The translations under genes were made by a program, and so were the position numbers. A stretch of DNA of 44,749 bases, taken from NCBI GenBank assembly GCA_029266455.1, contig JAQSWV010000037.1, positions 1 to 44,749 of the forward strand, read 5' to 3'. Of this stretch, positions 1 to 9,028 are shown in pieces. Under the pieces are notes generated by a model that worked only from the letters and a program-made list of their open reading frames with translations, had not been told where the DNA came from and ran no database searches. Source of the stretch: Nocardioidaceae bacterium. GTDB lineage: Bacteria; Actinomycetota; Actinomycetes; Propionibacteriales; Nocardioidaceae. The first letter of the stretch is position 1; each line of letters opens with the position of its first letter.

Positions 1-784
1 GCACCTCACGCCCCAGCCCGGAGCCGCTGGCGGCGTCTGTCTCGCGGAGGTCACCCGCGACGACGGCCGCCTTCACCCGCACCGCCCGCTCCACCAGCTC
101 GCGCAGCACGGGGCTGGCGACGTCGACGGCATCGGCCGGCCGCTGCTCCACCAGGTCGAGGATCTTCTTGTCGGCCACGAAGCCGCACTTGACGACCTCG
201 GCCAGGCCCGCCACCACGTCGTCGCGCGGCAGCGTGGCCAGCGTGTCGAGGTCGCACAGCACGCCCGCCGGTTCGTGGAACACCCCGACCAGGTTCTTGC
301 CGGCGTCGGTGTTGATCCCGGTCTTGCCCCCAACCGCGGCGTCGACCATGCCCAGCAGGGTCGTCGGCACGTGCACGACGCGGATGCCACGCAACCAGGT
401 GGCGGCGACGAATCCCGCCAGGTCGGTCGTCGCCCCGCCCCCCACGCCGACGACGACATCGGAACGGCTCAACCCCAGTCGGGCTAGCTCGCTCCAGCAG
501 ACGGCGGCGACGTCGGCGGTCTTCTGCTGCTCGGCGTCCGGCACCTCGATTGCGCCGGCCTGGTATCCCTGGCCGGCGAGCTCGAGCCGGATCCCCTCCG
601 CCGCCGGCCGCAGCGCCGGCGGATGGACGATCGCCACCCGCTCGGCCCGGGGTCCGACCAGGTCCGGCAGCCGCCCGACCAGCCCGTGACCCACCACGAC
701 GTCGTACGGAGCCGGCGTGTCGACGCGGATGGTGGTCGCCTCCGGGCGCGGGGCGTCTCCGGCGTCCGCACGCAGGGTGCTCAC
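1..784 (-). CDS. aroB: 3-dehydroquinate synthase (partial, C-terminus outside window)
   Basis: Second step of the shikimate pathway: NAD-dependent cyclisation of DAHP to 3-dehydroquinate in the cytoplasm. About 261 residues are visible from a GTG start at 784; the gene runs off the left edge. The nucleotide-binding signature GVGGGATTDLAGFVAATWLR is followed by VPTTLLGMVDAAVGGKTGIN and KNLVGVFHEP, all classical for this family, and then AEVVKCGFVADKKI with the conserved Glu and Lys. The start codon overlaps the aroK stop as GTGA, so it is translated as the third cistron of aroC-aroK-aroB. No break is seen in the visible part. The family call is secure; only the missing end limits it. Confidence 0.97.
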   Translation of the reverse strand, partial: MSTLRADAGDAPRPEATTIRVDTPAPYDVVVGHGLVGRLPDLVGPRAERVAIVHPPALRPAAEGIRLELAGQGYQAGAIEVPDAEQQKTADVAAVCWSELARLGLSRSDVVVGVGGGATTDLAGFVAATWLRGIRVVHVPTTLLGMVDAAVGGKTGINTDAGKNLVGVFHEPAGVLCDLDTLATLPRDDVVAGLAEVVKCGFVADKKILDLVEQRPADAVDVASPVLRELVERAVRVKAAVVAGDLRETDAASGSGLGREV

Positions 785-1296
785 CCGCGCTGTTCCACGG
801 GCAGGGTCGCCACCACCGCCTCGGCGACCTGCTCGGGCGACAGGCCATCGGTGGGAACGGTGGCGACGGCCACCTCGGCGTACACCGGTCGTCGCTCGTC
901 GAGAAGCGAGCGCAGCCGGCTGCGGACGTTGCCGAGCAGCACCGGGCGAGCCTGACCCATACCGACCCGGCTGGCCGCCTCGGTGACGCTGACGTCGAGG
1001 AACACCACGTGCTGTCCCACGAGCAGCCGACGGGTGCGCTCGTCGAGCACGGCACCACCGCCCAGTGCCAGCACCCCCCGGTGCTCGGAAACCGCGCGTG
1101 CCACCGCCTCGTGCTCCAGCGCGCGGAAGTGCCCCTCACCGTGGTCGACGAAGATGTCCGCGACCGTCTGACCGGTCTCGTCCTCGATGTCACGGTCGGT
1201 GTCGCGTACGCCGACCCCGAGGCGGGCGGCCAGCAGGTCGGCCACGGTCGACTTCCCGGCGCCGGGTGGACCGACGAGCACCAGCACCGGGCTCAT
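781..1296 (-). CDS. aroK: shikimate kinase
   Basis: ATP-dependent phosphorylation of shikimate to shikimate 3-phosphate. The protein has 171 residues, the usual family length. Walker [10 protein letters not shown] is at about residues 9-17. The shikimate-binding DTDRDIE (D-x-D), the FRALE arginine of [10 protein letters not shown] and the GGG loop of LALGGGAVL follow in the family order. The lid arginine lies in GQARPVLLG and the late arginine in RRPVYAEVA. The ATG at 1296 overlaps the aroC stop (ATGA) and the stop overlaps the aroB start (GTGA), so the three genes are tightly coupled. A much longer reading frame continues upstream on the same strand, but it merely runs through aroC in another frame; the kinase N-terminus fits the ATG chosen here. 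Confidence 0.96.
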   Translation of the reverse strand: MSPVLVLVGPPGAGKSTVADLLAARLGVGVRDTDRDIEDETGQTVADIFVDHGEGHFRALEHEAVARAVSEHRGVLALGGGAVLDERTRRLLVGQHVVFLDVSVTEAASRVGMGQARPVLLGNVRSRLRSLLDERRPVYAEVAVATVPTDGLSPEQVAEAVVATLPVEQRG

Positions 1297-2474
1297 CGGG
1301 CGGCCAGGTCGGCGAGGTAGGCGTCGACGTTGCGCCGCGTCTCGGCCACGGCGTCGCCTCCGAACTTCTCCAGCAGCGAGTCGGCGAGAACCAGCGCCAC
1401 CATGGCCTCGGCGACCACTCCCGCCGCAGGGACCGCACACACGTCCGAGCGCTGGTGGTGAGCCGTGGCGGCCTCCCCGGTGCGCACGTCCACCGTACGC
1501 AGGGCCCGGGGGACGGTGGAGATGGGCTTCATGGCGGCGCGGACGCGGAGCACCTCGCCGGTCGACATGCCGCCCTCGGTGCCTCCGGAGCGCCCGGATG
1601 TCCGCCGTACGCCTCCGTCCGGGCCGGGCACCATCTCGTCGTGGGCCAGTGAGCCCCGGGTGCGGGCGAGCGCGAACCCGTCGCCGACCTCGACACCCTT
1701 GATCGCCTGGATCCCCATCAGGGCGCCGGCGAGCCGGGCGTCGAGCCGTCGGTCGCCGTGGACGTGGCTGCCGAGGCCCGGCGGGATCCCGTGCACGACC
1801 ACCTCGACCACACCGCCGAGCGTGTCGCCCTCCTTGCGGGCGGTGTCGATCTCGTCGACCATCGCCTTCGACGTCTGCGGGTCGGCGCAGCGCACCGGGT
1901 CCGCGTCGATGCGGTCGAGCTCGTCGGCGTCGGGGACGGTGCCGGGAGGAACCTCGACGCTGCCCAGCACGACCACATGGCTGAGGACGCGCACGCCGGC
2001 GGCCTCCAGGAGCAGCTGGCGGGCGACCGCGCCGAGCGCCACACGGGCCGCGGTCTCGCGCGCGCTGGCGCGCTCCAGCACCGGACGCGCCTCGTCGAAG
2101 CCGTACTTCTGCATGCCGACCAGGTCGGCGTGACCCGGGCGTGGGCGGGTCAGTGCCGCGTTGCGGGCGAGCTCGGCGAGCTCGGCGGGGTCGACCGGGT
2201 CGGCCGCCATCACCTGCTCCCACTTCGGCCACTCCGAGTTCCCGATGCGCATCGCGACCGGACTGCCCAGGCTGCGGCCGTGCCGTACGCCGCCCAGGAT
2301 GTCCAGCTCGTCCCGCTCGAAGCTCATCCGGGCGCCGCGGCCGTGGCCGAGCCGGCGCCGCGCCAGCGCGTCGGAGACCAGGTCGGTGGTCACGGTGACA
2401 TCGGCAGGCAGCCCCTCGAGAACCGCTATCAGGGCAGGGCCGTGCGACTCCCCCGCCGTCAGCCACCGCAGCAT
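1293..2474 (-). CDS. aroC: chorismate synthase
   Basis: Last step of the shikimate pathway: FMNH2-dependent conversion of EPSP to chorismate. The protein has 393 residues from [20 protein letters not shown], which carries the N-terminal signature GESHG. The flavin and substrate signatures are present ([12 protein letters not shown], the region around [13 protein letters not shown], and [19 protein letters not shown] near the C-terminus). I prefer the ATG at 2474 over one 42 nt upstream because the family starts at this point and the upstream ATG lies inside the arm of a strong hairpin (2509-2554). The stop overlaps the aroK ATG. The gene sits 90 nt after the prepilin peptidase, and that gap contains the hairpin, a candidate control point for aroCKB expression. 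Confidence 0.97.
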   Translation of the reverse strand: MLRWLTAGESHGPALIAVLEGLPADVTVTTDLVSDALARRRLGHGRGARMSFERDELDILGGVRHGRSLGSPVAMRIGNSEWPKWEQVMAADPVDPAELAELARNAALTRPRPGHADLVGMQKYGFDEARPVLERASARETAARVALGAVARQLLLEAAGVRVLSHVVVLGSVEVPPGTVPDADELDRIDADPVRCADPQTSKAMVDEIDTARKEGDTLGGVVEVVVHGIPPGLGSHVHGDRRLDARLAGALMGIQAIKGVEVGDGFALARTRGSLAHDEMVPGPDGGVRRTSGRSGGTEGGMSTGEVLRVRAAMKPISTVPRALRTVDVRTGEAATAHHQRSDVCAVPAAGVVAEAMVALVLADSLLEKFGGDAVAETRRNVDAYLADLAAR

Positions 2475-2508
2475 GCCCTCAGTCTTCCACGGTGACTCCC
2501 ACCCTCCT

Positions 2509-2554
2509 GACGTCATACCGCCGGCGGGGTACCGCCGGCGCGTTGTATGACGTC
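2509..2554 (-). promoter_or_regulatory. 18-bp hairpin with palindromic operator-like arms in the aroC leader
   Basis: GACGTCATAC (2509-2518) is perfectly inverted as GTATGACGTC (2545-2554). Directly inside, CGCCGGCG (2519-2526) pairs with CGCCGGCG (2533-2540) around a 6-nt loop, leaving a 4-nt bulge. This gives 18 base pairs in total. The arms contain the palindrome TGACGTCA in part, and TACCGCCGGCG is also directly repeated 14 nt apart. It ends 34 nt before the aroC ATG. No T-run follows on the minus strand, so a classical intrinsic terminator is not supported; an operator, attenuator or mRNA-processing site is more likely. Which of these is inference. Confidence 0.7.
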
Positions 2555-2564
2555 CGGCGGGCGC

Positions 2565-3359
2565 TCAGAGCCAGGGGAGGTGGCTGCCGTCGGCGAGCAC
2601 CCCGAGCACGACGCCCACCAGCATGAACGGGCCGAACGGATAGCCGCGGCGGTCGACGACGCGCATCAGCGCGAGCACGCCGCCGATGACCGCTCCCAGC
2701 AGGAACCCCGCGTACGTCCCCACCAGCACCGCCGACCAGCCCAGCCAGCCGAGTGCCATGCCGATCAGGCCGGACAGCCGGACGTCGCCGTAGCCGAGTC
2801 CGCGGGGGTAGATGAACCACAGCACGAAGAAGACCGCGAACACGCCCGCCCACGCGAGGAGCGCTCCCACCAGCTGGTCGGTGTCGCGCTCGACCGCGAA
2901 CGCGCACAGCAGCAGCAGCCCCACCACGACGTACGACGGCACCACCAGCCGCACCGGGAGCAGCCGGGTACGCCAGTCGACGTAGCCCATCGCGACGCCC
3001 GCGACCGCCAGGAAGGTCCACACCGGCAGGTCGGGCTGCCAGCCGCGGCTGGCCCCCATCACCCCCGCGGCGACGGCGGCCACGAGGGCGCACCACAGCC
3101 CGAGCCTCGGGGCGCGTGCCAGCTCGGCGTACGGGACCTTGTCCGGGTCCGGAGGGTCAGCAGGCGCGGGCGCCGCCGGCGGCGGCGGGGCGCCGGGGAC
3201 GGGCTCGGCGGCGACGACCGACGCCGCCTGCGGCTCGGCGTCGTCGTCGGAACCGGGCTCCGGGAGCAGGCCGATCACGCGCGGCACGGCCAGCCCGCCG
3301 ACCGCGGCCACCGCGGCGCAGAGCACACCGGCCCACAACGGATCGGGGGTCACGATCAC
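2565..3359 (-). CDS. prepilin peptidase, A24 family (type IV pilin-like leader peptidase)
   Basis: Integral membrane aspartyl protease that cleaves class III signal peptides of type IV pilin or Tad-type pseudopilins. The protein has 264 residues with an N-terminal membrane segment (about 8-28), an acidic/proline-rich linker (35-75) and then six or so hydrophobic helices. The two catalytic aspartates are visible: D128 in YVDWRTRLLP and D192 in GLGYGDVRL, matching the GxGD signature. The long N-terminal cytosolic methylation domain with its Cys pairs is absent, as is common in actinobacterial short forms. It lies 15 nt after aroE and before aroC in the same direction, a common actinobacterial arrangement without an obvious functional link. 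Its pilin substrates are not in this window. Confidence 0.88.
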   Translation of the reverse strand: MIVTPDPLWAGVLCAAVAAVGGLAVPRVIGLLPEPGSDDDAEPQAASVVAAEPVPGAPPPPAAPAPADPPDPDKVPYAELARAPRLGLWCALVAAVAAGVMGASRGWQPDLPVWTFLAVAGVAMGYVDWRTRLLPVRLVVPSYVVVGLLLLCAFAVERDTDQLVGALLAWAGVFAVFFVLWFIYPRGLGYGDVRLSGLIGMALGWLGWSAVLVGTYAGFLLGAVIGGVLALMRVVDRRGYPFGPFMLVGVVLGVLADGSHLPWL

Positions 3360-3374
3360 CCACGGTATCCGGGC

Positions 3375-4274
3375 TCAGCCTCGGGGCGGCTCCGCCGCGC
3401 GCCGGCGCACCGCGGCCTCGGCTGCCTCGAGCAACGCGTCGGCGGCCACCTCCTGCCCCGTCATCAGCCGGACCTGGGCGACCGCCTGGTGCACCAACAG
3501 GTCGATACCGGTCACCGTCGCCGACCCTCGACGCTGCGCCACGGCGAGCAGCGGCGACGGCCACGGGTCATAGCGCACGTCGGCGACGACGGCCCCGCTC
3601 AGCACGTTCTCGGGCAGCACCTCCACCGCCACCGCCGAGGGCACCGTCGACACGACCACCGCACCCCCGGACGGCACACTCGACACCGCCCACGGCGCCG
3701 ACTGCCACGGCGCGTCGAGCGGCAGCACCCGGACCTCGAGACCCAGCCGATCGCCGACCAGCAGCGTCGGGTGAGCACGCGCCAGGTCCCGTACGCGCAG
3801 GTCGACCGAGTCGACGCCGAGGCGGGAGAGGGCGGCCAATGCCGAGGCTGCGGTCGCCCCGGCTCCGACCACGATCGCGTGACCGGCGGGCTGCGACTCC
3901 CCGAGGGAGGACATGGCCGTGCGCAGCGCCGTGAGCAGCCCGCTCACGTCGGTGTTGGCGCCGAAGCGGCGTCCGGGACTCAGCAGCACGGTGTTGACGG
4001 CCTCGACGCTGCGGGCGACCGGCTCGACGTCGTCGAGCAGCGGCAGGACGGCCCGCTTGAGGGGCATGGTGAGGGACAGCCCGCGCCAGCTGGGGTCGAG
4101 GCCCACCAGGAACGCCGGGAGGGTCTGCTCGGTGACCTCGTGCGCGGTGTAGGTCCAGTTCAGCCCGAGCCGGGCGTAGGCGGTGCGATGCAGCAACGGC
4201 GACAGCGAGTGGTCGACCGGGGAGCCGAGCACGGCGCAGCGGCGAGCCGCGTCCGGCGGTATCTCGGACGTCAC
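3375..4274 (-). CDS. aroE: shikimate dehydrogenase
   Basis: NADP-dependent reduction of 3-dehydroshikimate to shikimate. The protein has 299 residues, slightly longer than the 270-280 typical of E. coli AroE. The substrate-binding SLSP lies at about 23-26, the catalytic lysine K73 is in LTMPLKRAV, N94 is in AVNTVL and D109 in GANTDVSG. The nucleotide-binding region is VVGAGATAASALAAL. The C-terminal helix GIDLLVHQAVAQVRLMTG is typical. It lies 40 nt after mltG and upstream of the other aro genes, so it probably belongs to the same long transcript. The start assigned by the ATG at 4274 gives a short N-terminal extension before the core strand; a later start is not excluded. Confidence 0.95.
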   Translation of the reverse strand: MTSEIPPDAARRCAVLGSPVDHSLSPLLHRTAYARLGLNWTYTAHEVTEQTLPAFLVGLDPSWRGLSLTMPLKRAVLPLLDDVEPVARSVEAVNTVLLSPGRRFGANTDVSGLLTALRTAMSSLGESQPAGHAIVVGAGATAASALAALSRLGVDSVDLRVRDLARAHPTLLVGDRLGLEVRVLPLDAPWQSAPWAVSSVPSGGAVVVSTVPSAVAVEVLPENVLSGAVVADVRYDPWPSPLLAVAQRRGSATVTGIDLLVHQAVAQVRLMTGQEVAADALLEAAEAAVRRRAAEPPRG

Positions 4275-4314
4275 GGCTCGCGTCGCCCCGACGGCGGCGG
4301 ATGACTCGCGCCGG

Positions 4315-5433
4315 TCAGCACTGGTCGCTGCTGGCGCAGTAGTTTCGCAGCTTCTGCGTGTTCTTCTTGTGCTCGCGGTAGCTGCGCGCGAAGAGCGTCC
4401 GGCCGGTCTCCAGGTTCACGGTCACGAAGTACTTCCAGTTGCCGCGCGCCGGGTCGAGGGCCGCCCGCAGCGCCCGCTCGCCTGGGGAGTTGATCGCGCC
4501 GGGTGGCAGTCCGCGATGCCGGTAGGTGTTGTACTGCGAGGGGTTGTCGCGCTGCTGCTGGCTGGTGAAGACGTCACCGCTGTCGTCGCCGGTCGCGTAG
4601 TGGACGGTCGAGTCCAGCTGCAGGGGCATGCGCGCGTTCAGCCGGTTGTAGATGGTGCGCGCGACCTTGGGGAAGTCCGCCGGCCGGCTGGCCTCGGCCT
4701 GGACCAGGCTCGCGACGGTCACGATCTGCCGCGGAGCCAGGTCCATGGCATCCGCGCGGCGCACCAAGGACAGCTCGTCGGCCTTGCTGGAGAACTCGGC
4801 GACCATCCGCGTCAGAGCGTCGGTCGCCGTCGTCCTGGGGTCGACCCGGTAGCTCGACGGGTACAGATACCCCTCCAGGTCGCCGTTGGCCCACCCCGGC
4901 AGTCCCAGCCGCTGCGGGAACCGCGTGGCCCGCTCGAGCTCCTGGCGGGACAGCTCACTGCTCTCGGCCAGCCGCTCGATGGTCTCGTCGACCGTGAACC
5001 CCTCGGGCACCGTGACCGAGGTGTCGATCATCGCCTCGCCCTCCACCAGGGTGGCGAGCGCGGCCTTGGCTGCCATCTGTTCGCGCAGCTCGTACAGACC
5101 CGGCTGGATGCTCAGCGACCGGGGCTCGCGTGCCGCGGCGTCGGTGAACGCCTCGACGCTCGCCACGACGCCGGCCCGCTCGAGCCGGGCGCCGATGTCG
5201 GTCGTCGAGTCACCCTCGAGCACCTCGACCCGGACGGTGCCGGCGCCCTGGCCGGAGTAGTCCTGGGCCTCGGCGAACAACCCCGTGACCACATCGGCAC
5301 CGCGCCAGACCACGACTCCCAACGCACCCAGCACGACGAGCAGCGCGATCAGGACCGGGATGCAGGCCCGACCGACGGCGCGGCGCGGCCCCCGGTGGGT
5401 GGGATGGTGCATCCGCAGGTCGAAGTCGCTCAC
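4315..5433 (-). CDS. mltG: endolytic murein transglycosylase, YceG/MltG family
   Basis: Membrane-anchored lytic transglycosylase thought to cut nascent peptidoglycan glycan strands and release them from synthesis complexes. The protein has 372 residues: a basic cytoplasmic N-terminus, one transmembrane helix (about 27-47), a LysM-like region (VRVEVLEGDSTTDIGARLERAGVV) and the YceG catalytic domain with EGYLYPSSY, VASLVQAEA, YNRLNARMPLQLDSTV and YNTYRHRGLPPGAINSPG. In many family members the sequence at VASLVQAEA reads VEKE; here the first acidic residue is Gln while the second Glu is kept. The GTG start overlaps the ruvX stop (GTGA). It is followed by aroE at 40 nt. The ruvX-mltG-aroE order is standard in actinobacteria. 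Confidence 0.93.
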   Translation of the reverse strand: MSDFDLRMHHPTHRGPRRAVGRACIPVLIALLVVLGALGVVVWRGADVVTGLFAEAQDYSGQGAGTVRVEVLEGDSTTDIGARLERAGVVASVEAFTDAAAREPRSLSIQPGLYELREQMAAKAALATLVEGEAMIDTSVTVPEGFTVDETIERLAESSELSRQELERATRFPQRLGLPGWANGDLEGYLYPSSYRVDPRTTATDALTRMVAEFSSKADELSLVRRADAMDLAPRQIVTVASLVQAEASRPADFPKVARTIYNRLNARMPLQLDSTVHYATGDDSGDVFTSQQQRDNPSQYNTYRHRGLPPGAINSPGERALRAALDPARGNWKYFVTVNLETGRTLFARSYREHKKNTQKLRNYCASSDQC

Positions 5434-5960
5434 GTGGTCTCCAGGTCTCCGGCGTCGGCCGGATGGACGGTCTCTCCGGGTGCCGCCCCCCGTGCACGTT
5501 CGGCGTCCAGGGCAGTCTGCAGGATCACCACCGCGGCCTGCTGGTCCACCACGGCTCGGCGGGCGCGTCCCCGGCGTCCCTCCATCCCCCGCCCGCGCAG
5601 CGTACGTTCTGCGCTCACGGTGCTGAGGCGCTCGTCGACCAGTCGCACCGGCACGGGCGCCAGCGCGGCGGCCAGGACGCCCGCGTAGGCACGCACCTTG
5701 GCCGCGGCCGATCCCTCCCGTCCCGACAACGAGCGCGGGAGACCCACCACCACCTCGACGGCCCCGAGCTCTTCGGCCAGTGCGCTCAGCCGGGCGACTG
5801 ACCCGCGGGCCGCGGGCACGGTCTCCACCGGGGTCGCGATCGCGGCTTCACGGTCACTGCGGGCCACGCCGATGCGTACGTCACCGACGTCGACTCCGAG
5901 CCGCACCCCTGGACGGACCGACCGGCCGTCCGGGGGCCGTTCGGCCTGGCCGTCCGACAC
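5430..5960 (-). CDS. ruvX: RuvX/YqgF family RNase H-like nuclease (putative Holliday junction resolvase)
   Basis: RNase H-fold protein implicated in Holliday junction or pre-16S rRNA processing, depending on species. The protein has 176 residues. Acidic catalytic positions are visible: Asp in LGVDVGDVRIGVARSD, Glu in RLVDERLSTVSAE and Asp in VVDQQAAVVILQ. The N-terminus (1-18) is polar and likely disordered. It starts with GTG 6 nt after the alaS stop and its stop overlaps the mltG start. The neighbourhood alaS-ruvX-mltG is diagnostic of this family in actinobacteria. Which nucleic acid it acts on cannot be told from sequence. Confidence 0.93.
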   Translation of the reverse strand: MSDGQAERPPDGRSVRPGVRLGVDVGDVRIGVARSDREAAIATPVETVPAARGSVARLSALAEELGAVEVVVGLPRSLSGREGSAAAKVRAYAGVLAAALAPVPVRLVDERLSTVSAERTLRGRGMEGRRGRARRAVVDQQAAVVILQTALDAERARGAAPGETVHPADAGDLETT

Positions 5961-5966
5961 GGGTGG

Positions 5967-8696
5967 TCAGATCCCGCCGGCCGGCTGGGCCGAGTCGTGC
6001 TCGACGGCGCGCTCCACCTCGGCCAGCGCCGCGTCGAGACGAGCATCCGCACCGTCTCCCGAGAGCGTTGCCCCGCCGCCCTGTGCGACATCGTCACGTC
6101 CCCCACCGCTGCCGCCCAGCGTGCCCGCGGCGATCTTGACCAGGGCGCTCGCCGACAGGCCACGGTCGCGGGCCGCGTCGTTGACGGTGACCACCACGGC
6201 CGGCTTGCCTCCGGCCGAGCCGGCGACCGCCACCACCGCGGGCCGCTCGCTCGCCAGCCGTCCGCGCACGTCGAGCGCGAGCGTGCGCACCTGGGCGGCG
6301 CCGGCACCCTCGGGCACACGGGTGGTCACCACCTGGACGTCGCCGATCGTCCGGGCTCCGCCGGCGAGCTCGGCCGCCGACGACAGCAGCTGCTGGACCC
6401 GGACCGCCTCGAGCTGCCTCTCGGCGTTGCGCAGCCGCTCGACCATGTCCTGCACCCGTCCGACGATGTCGTCGTGCGGCGTCTTGAGCAGCTCGGTGAG
6501 CCGGTTCACAAGATCGCGCTCTCGGGTGAGGTGCCGGAAGCCCTCGAGTCCGACGTAGGCCTCGACCCGCCGGTTGCCGGCACCGATGGAGGAGATCGGC
6601 ATCAGCACGACCGTCCCGATCTGCGACGACCTCTCCACGTGGGTGCCGCCGCACAGCTCACGAGACCACGGTCCCCCGATCTCCACCATGCGCACGATCT
6701 CGGGATAGCGCTCACCGAACAGCGCCAGCGCGCCGGCCGCTCGTGCCTGTTCCAGCGGGAGCTCTTGGGCCGACACCTCGAGGTCTGAACGCAGCGCCTC
6801 GTTGGAGGCCTGCTCCAGCTCGGCCACCTGGGCGGCGCCGACCTGGTCGTTCCAGCCGAAGTCGAGCCGCAGGTAGCCGGGGCGGTTGTACGACCCGCTC
6901 TGCAGTGCCGTCGGACCGAGGATCTCGCGCAGGGCGGCGTGCACGACGTGGGTGCCGCTGTGCGCCTGGCAGGCACCGAGGCGCCACTGCTCGTCGACGG
7001 TGGCGAGCAGCCGGTCGCCCGGCTGCAGGCTCCCCTCGGCCACCCGCACCTGGTGGACGACCAGGCCGCCCACCGGGCGCTGGACGTCGACGACCTCGCC
7101 GCGGCCGCCGTCCCAGGTCAGCGTCCCGATGTCGGCCGCCTGCCCGCCCGACTCGGCGTAGAAGGGCGTGCGGTCGAGCACGAGCTCCACCAGCTCGCCG
7201 GCCACCGCCTGCGGCACCGGGCTCAGCCCGTCTCCACCGGCACGCAACACGGCGCGCACGCCGGCGTCACTGGTCAGAGTCTCGTAGGCCAGGGACTCGG
7301 TCGAGCCGTGCAGATCCACCGCCTCGCGGTAGGCGGTGGTGTCGGCGTGCTGGCCCTTCTTGGCGCGCGAGTCGGCCTTGGCGCGCTCGCGCTGCTGGTC
7401 CATCAGCGCCCGGAAGCCCGGCTCGTCGACCTCGAGCCCCTGCTCACCGGCCATCTCGAGCGTGAGATCGATGGGGAAGCCGTAGGTGTCGTGCAGCTGG
7501 AAGGCGGCTGCGCCGGACAGCCGACGCTCCCCCCGCGTCTGCGAGCGGCTCACCGCGGTGTCGAAAATCTGGGTGCCCGCCCGCAAGGTCTGACGGAAGG
7601 CCTCCTCCTCGGCGTAGGCGATCCTCGCGATGCGGGCGAAGTCCTGCTCCAGCTGGGGGTACGACGGGGACAGCCACTGCGACGCCACCGGCAGCAGCGC
7701 GGGCAGGGCCGGCTCGTCGACGCCGAGCAGCCGCATCGAGCGCACTGCGCGGCGCAGCAGCCGCCGCAGCACGTATCCCCGGCCCTCGTTGCCCGGTGCC
7801 ACGCCGTCGCTGATCAGCATCAACCCACTGCGGACATGGTCGGCAACGACCCTCATGCGGACATCGTCGTCGTGCGCCCCCGGGCCGGTCCCGCCGTAGC
7901 GGCGTCCGGACAGCTCCTCGGCGACCGTGATGACCGGACGGATCTCGTCGATCTCGTACATGTTGTCGACGCCCTGCAGGAGATAGGCGACCCGCTCGAG
8001 GCCCATCCCGGTGTCGATGTTCTTGGCCGGCAGCTCGCCCAGGATCGGGTAGTCCTCCTTGACGCCGCCGGGACCCCGGAGATTCTGCATGAACACGAGG
8101 TTCCAGAACTCCATGTAGCGGTCGCCGGCCTCCCAGTCGCGCTCGGCGCCGAACTCGGGCCCCCGGTCGATGAGGATCTCCGAACACGGCCCGCACGGGC
8201 CAGGCACGCCCATGGACCAGTAGTTGTCCTTCATCCCCAGCCGCACGATCCGGTCATCCGGCAGCCCGGCGACCTGCTTCCACAGCGCAATCGCCTCGTC
8301 GTCGTCGTGGTAGACGCTGGCGTACAGCTGCGACTCGGCGAAGCCGAAGCCGCCGTCGGCCTGAGAGCGGGTGACCAGCTCCCACCCGAGCTGAATCGCG
8401 CGCTCCTTGAAGTAGTCGCCGAACGAGAAGTTGCCGCACATCTCGAAGAAGGTGCCGTGCCGGGTGGTCCTGCCCACCTCCTCGATGTCCTGCGTGCGCA
8501 CGCACTTCTGCACACTGGCGGCACGGGGCCACGGCGGCGTCTCCTGGCCGAGGAAGTACGGCTTGAACGGCACCATGCCGGCGTTGACGAACAGCAGGTT
8601 GGGGTCGTCGTACAGCAGGGACGAGCTCGCGACGACGTGGTGACCGCGCTGCTCGAAATGGCTGAGGAACCGGCGGCGGATCTCCGCGGTCTGCAT
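5967..8696 (-). CDS. alaS: alanyl-tRNA synthetase
   Basis: Class II synthetase charging tRNA-Ala. The protein has 909 residues from MQTAEIRRRFLSHFEQRGHHV, close to the usual 870-900. The catalytic core starts with SSSLLYDDPNLLFVNAGM, continues with RTTRHGTFFEMCGNFSFGDYFKE (motif region) and GMGLERVAYLLQGVDNMYE. The editing domain zinc ligands are present as HSGTH in CQAHSGTHVVHAALRE and as CGGTH. The C-Ala domain includes GGKPAVVVTVNDAA and GGSGGGRDDVAQGGG. An open frame extends some 600 nt further upstream, but that part lies over two other genes and matches nothing; the ATG chosen overlaps the upstream gene's stop. All domains look intact. Confidence 0.97.
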   Translation of the reverse strand: MQTAEIRRRFLSHFEQRGHHVVASSSLLYDDPNLLFVNAGMVPFKPYFLGQETPPWPRAASVQKCVRTQDIEEVGRTTRHGTFFEMCGNFSFGDYFKERAIQLGWELVTRSQADGGFGFAESQLYASVYHDDDEAIALWKQVAGLPDDRIVRLGMKDNYWSMGVPGPCGPCSEILIDRGPEFGAERDWEAGDRYMEFWNLVFMQNLRGPGGVKEDYPILGELPAKNIDTGMGLERVAYLLQGVDNMYEIDEIRPVITVAEELSGRRYGGTGPGAHDDDVRMRVVADHVRSGLMLISDGVAPGNEGRGYVLRRLLRRAVRSMRLLGVDEPALPALLPVASQWLSPSYPQLEQDFARIARIAYAEEEAFRQTLRAGTQIFDTAVSRSQTRGERRLSGAAAFQLHDTYGFPIDLTLEMAGEQGLEVDEPGFRALMDQQRERAKADSRAKKGQHADTTAYREAVDLHGSTESLAYETLTSDAGVRAVLRAGGDGLSPVPQAVAGELVELVLDRTPFYAESGGQAADIGTLTWDGGRGEVVDVQRPVGGLVVHQVRVAEGSLQPGDRLLATVDEQWRLGACQAHSGTHVVHAALREILGPTALQSGSYNRPGYLRLDFGWNDQVGAAQVAELEQASNEALRSDLEVSAQELPLEQARAAGALALFGERYPEIVRMVEIGGPWSRELCGGTHVERSSQIGTVVLMPISSIGAGNRRVEAYVGLEGFRHLTRERDLVNRLTELLKTPHDDIVGRVQDMVERLRNAERQLEAVRVQQLLSSAAELAGGARTIGDVQVVTTRVPEGAGAAQVRTLALDVRGRLASERPAVVAVAGSAGGKPAVVVTVNDAARDRGLSASALVKIAAGTLGGSGGGRDDVAQGGGATLSGDGADARLDAALAEVERAVEHDSAQPAGGI

Positions 8697-9028
8697 CAGG
8701 GGATGTCCCTCCGGACGGGATGGCTGCGGGCGGCGAGGGTAGGGGCAGACACGCCCCCGCGAGCTCGACGGCGGGCGGTGACGCCGCACTCCTCCCGTAC
8801 GGACGGTGGCGGGGAGTGCGGGAGCCGGATCTGCTCGAGCAGCTCCTCCTCGCGCGCCACCATCCCGTCGCGCACATCGGCAGCAAGAGCCCGCAGTCCG
8901 AGGCCGACGGCCGCGACCTGGTCGGCCAGCCCCTCCGGGGAGATCCGGTAGACCAGTCGACGCGCCTTGACCGTGCCGTAGACCCCGGCGCCGGTGCCGA
9001 CGGCGAACCAGAACACCCGGGACATCAC
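8696..9028 (-). CDS. small membrane-anchored protein resembling DUF6167
   Basis: A protein of 110 residues with an N-terminal hydrophobic stretch (about 4-18, VFWFAVGTGAGVYGTV) followed by KARRLVYRISPEGLADQV, an amphipathic helical segment and a disordered basic tail. The pattern and the position immediately before alaS match the actinobacterial family I know as DUF6167; I cannot confirm this by search. The start is GTG at 9028 (GTGA with the previous gene) or ATG three bases later. The stop overlaps the alaS ATG. The function is unknown. Conservation next to alaS in actinobacteria suggests a co-transcribed housekeeping role, but nothing in the sequence shows what it does. Confidence 0.75.
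   Translation of the reverse strand: MMSRVFWFAVGTGAGVYGTVKARRLVYRISPEGLADQVAAVGLGLRALAADVRDGMVAREEELLEQIRLPHSPPPSVREECGVTARRRARGGVSAPTLAARSHPVRRDIP

Noticed and set aside
2547-4304. 585-codon plus-strand open frame opposite the prepilin peptidase and aroE
   Set aside because: Its composition (His/Arg/Gly-rich, no domains) is that of an antisense shadow in high-GC DNA; the minus strand encodes clear enzymes.
6939-8951. 670-codon plus-strand open frame opposite alaS
   Set aside because: Antisense shadow; AlaRS motifs on the minus strand are complete.
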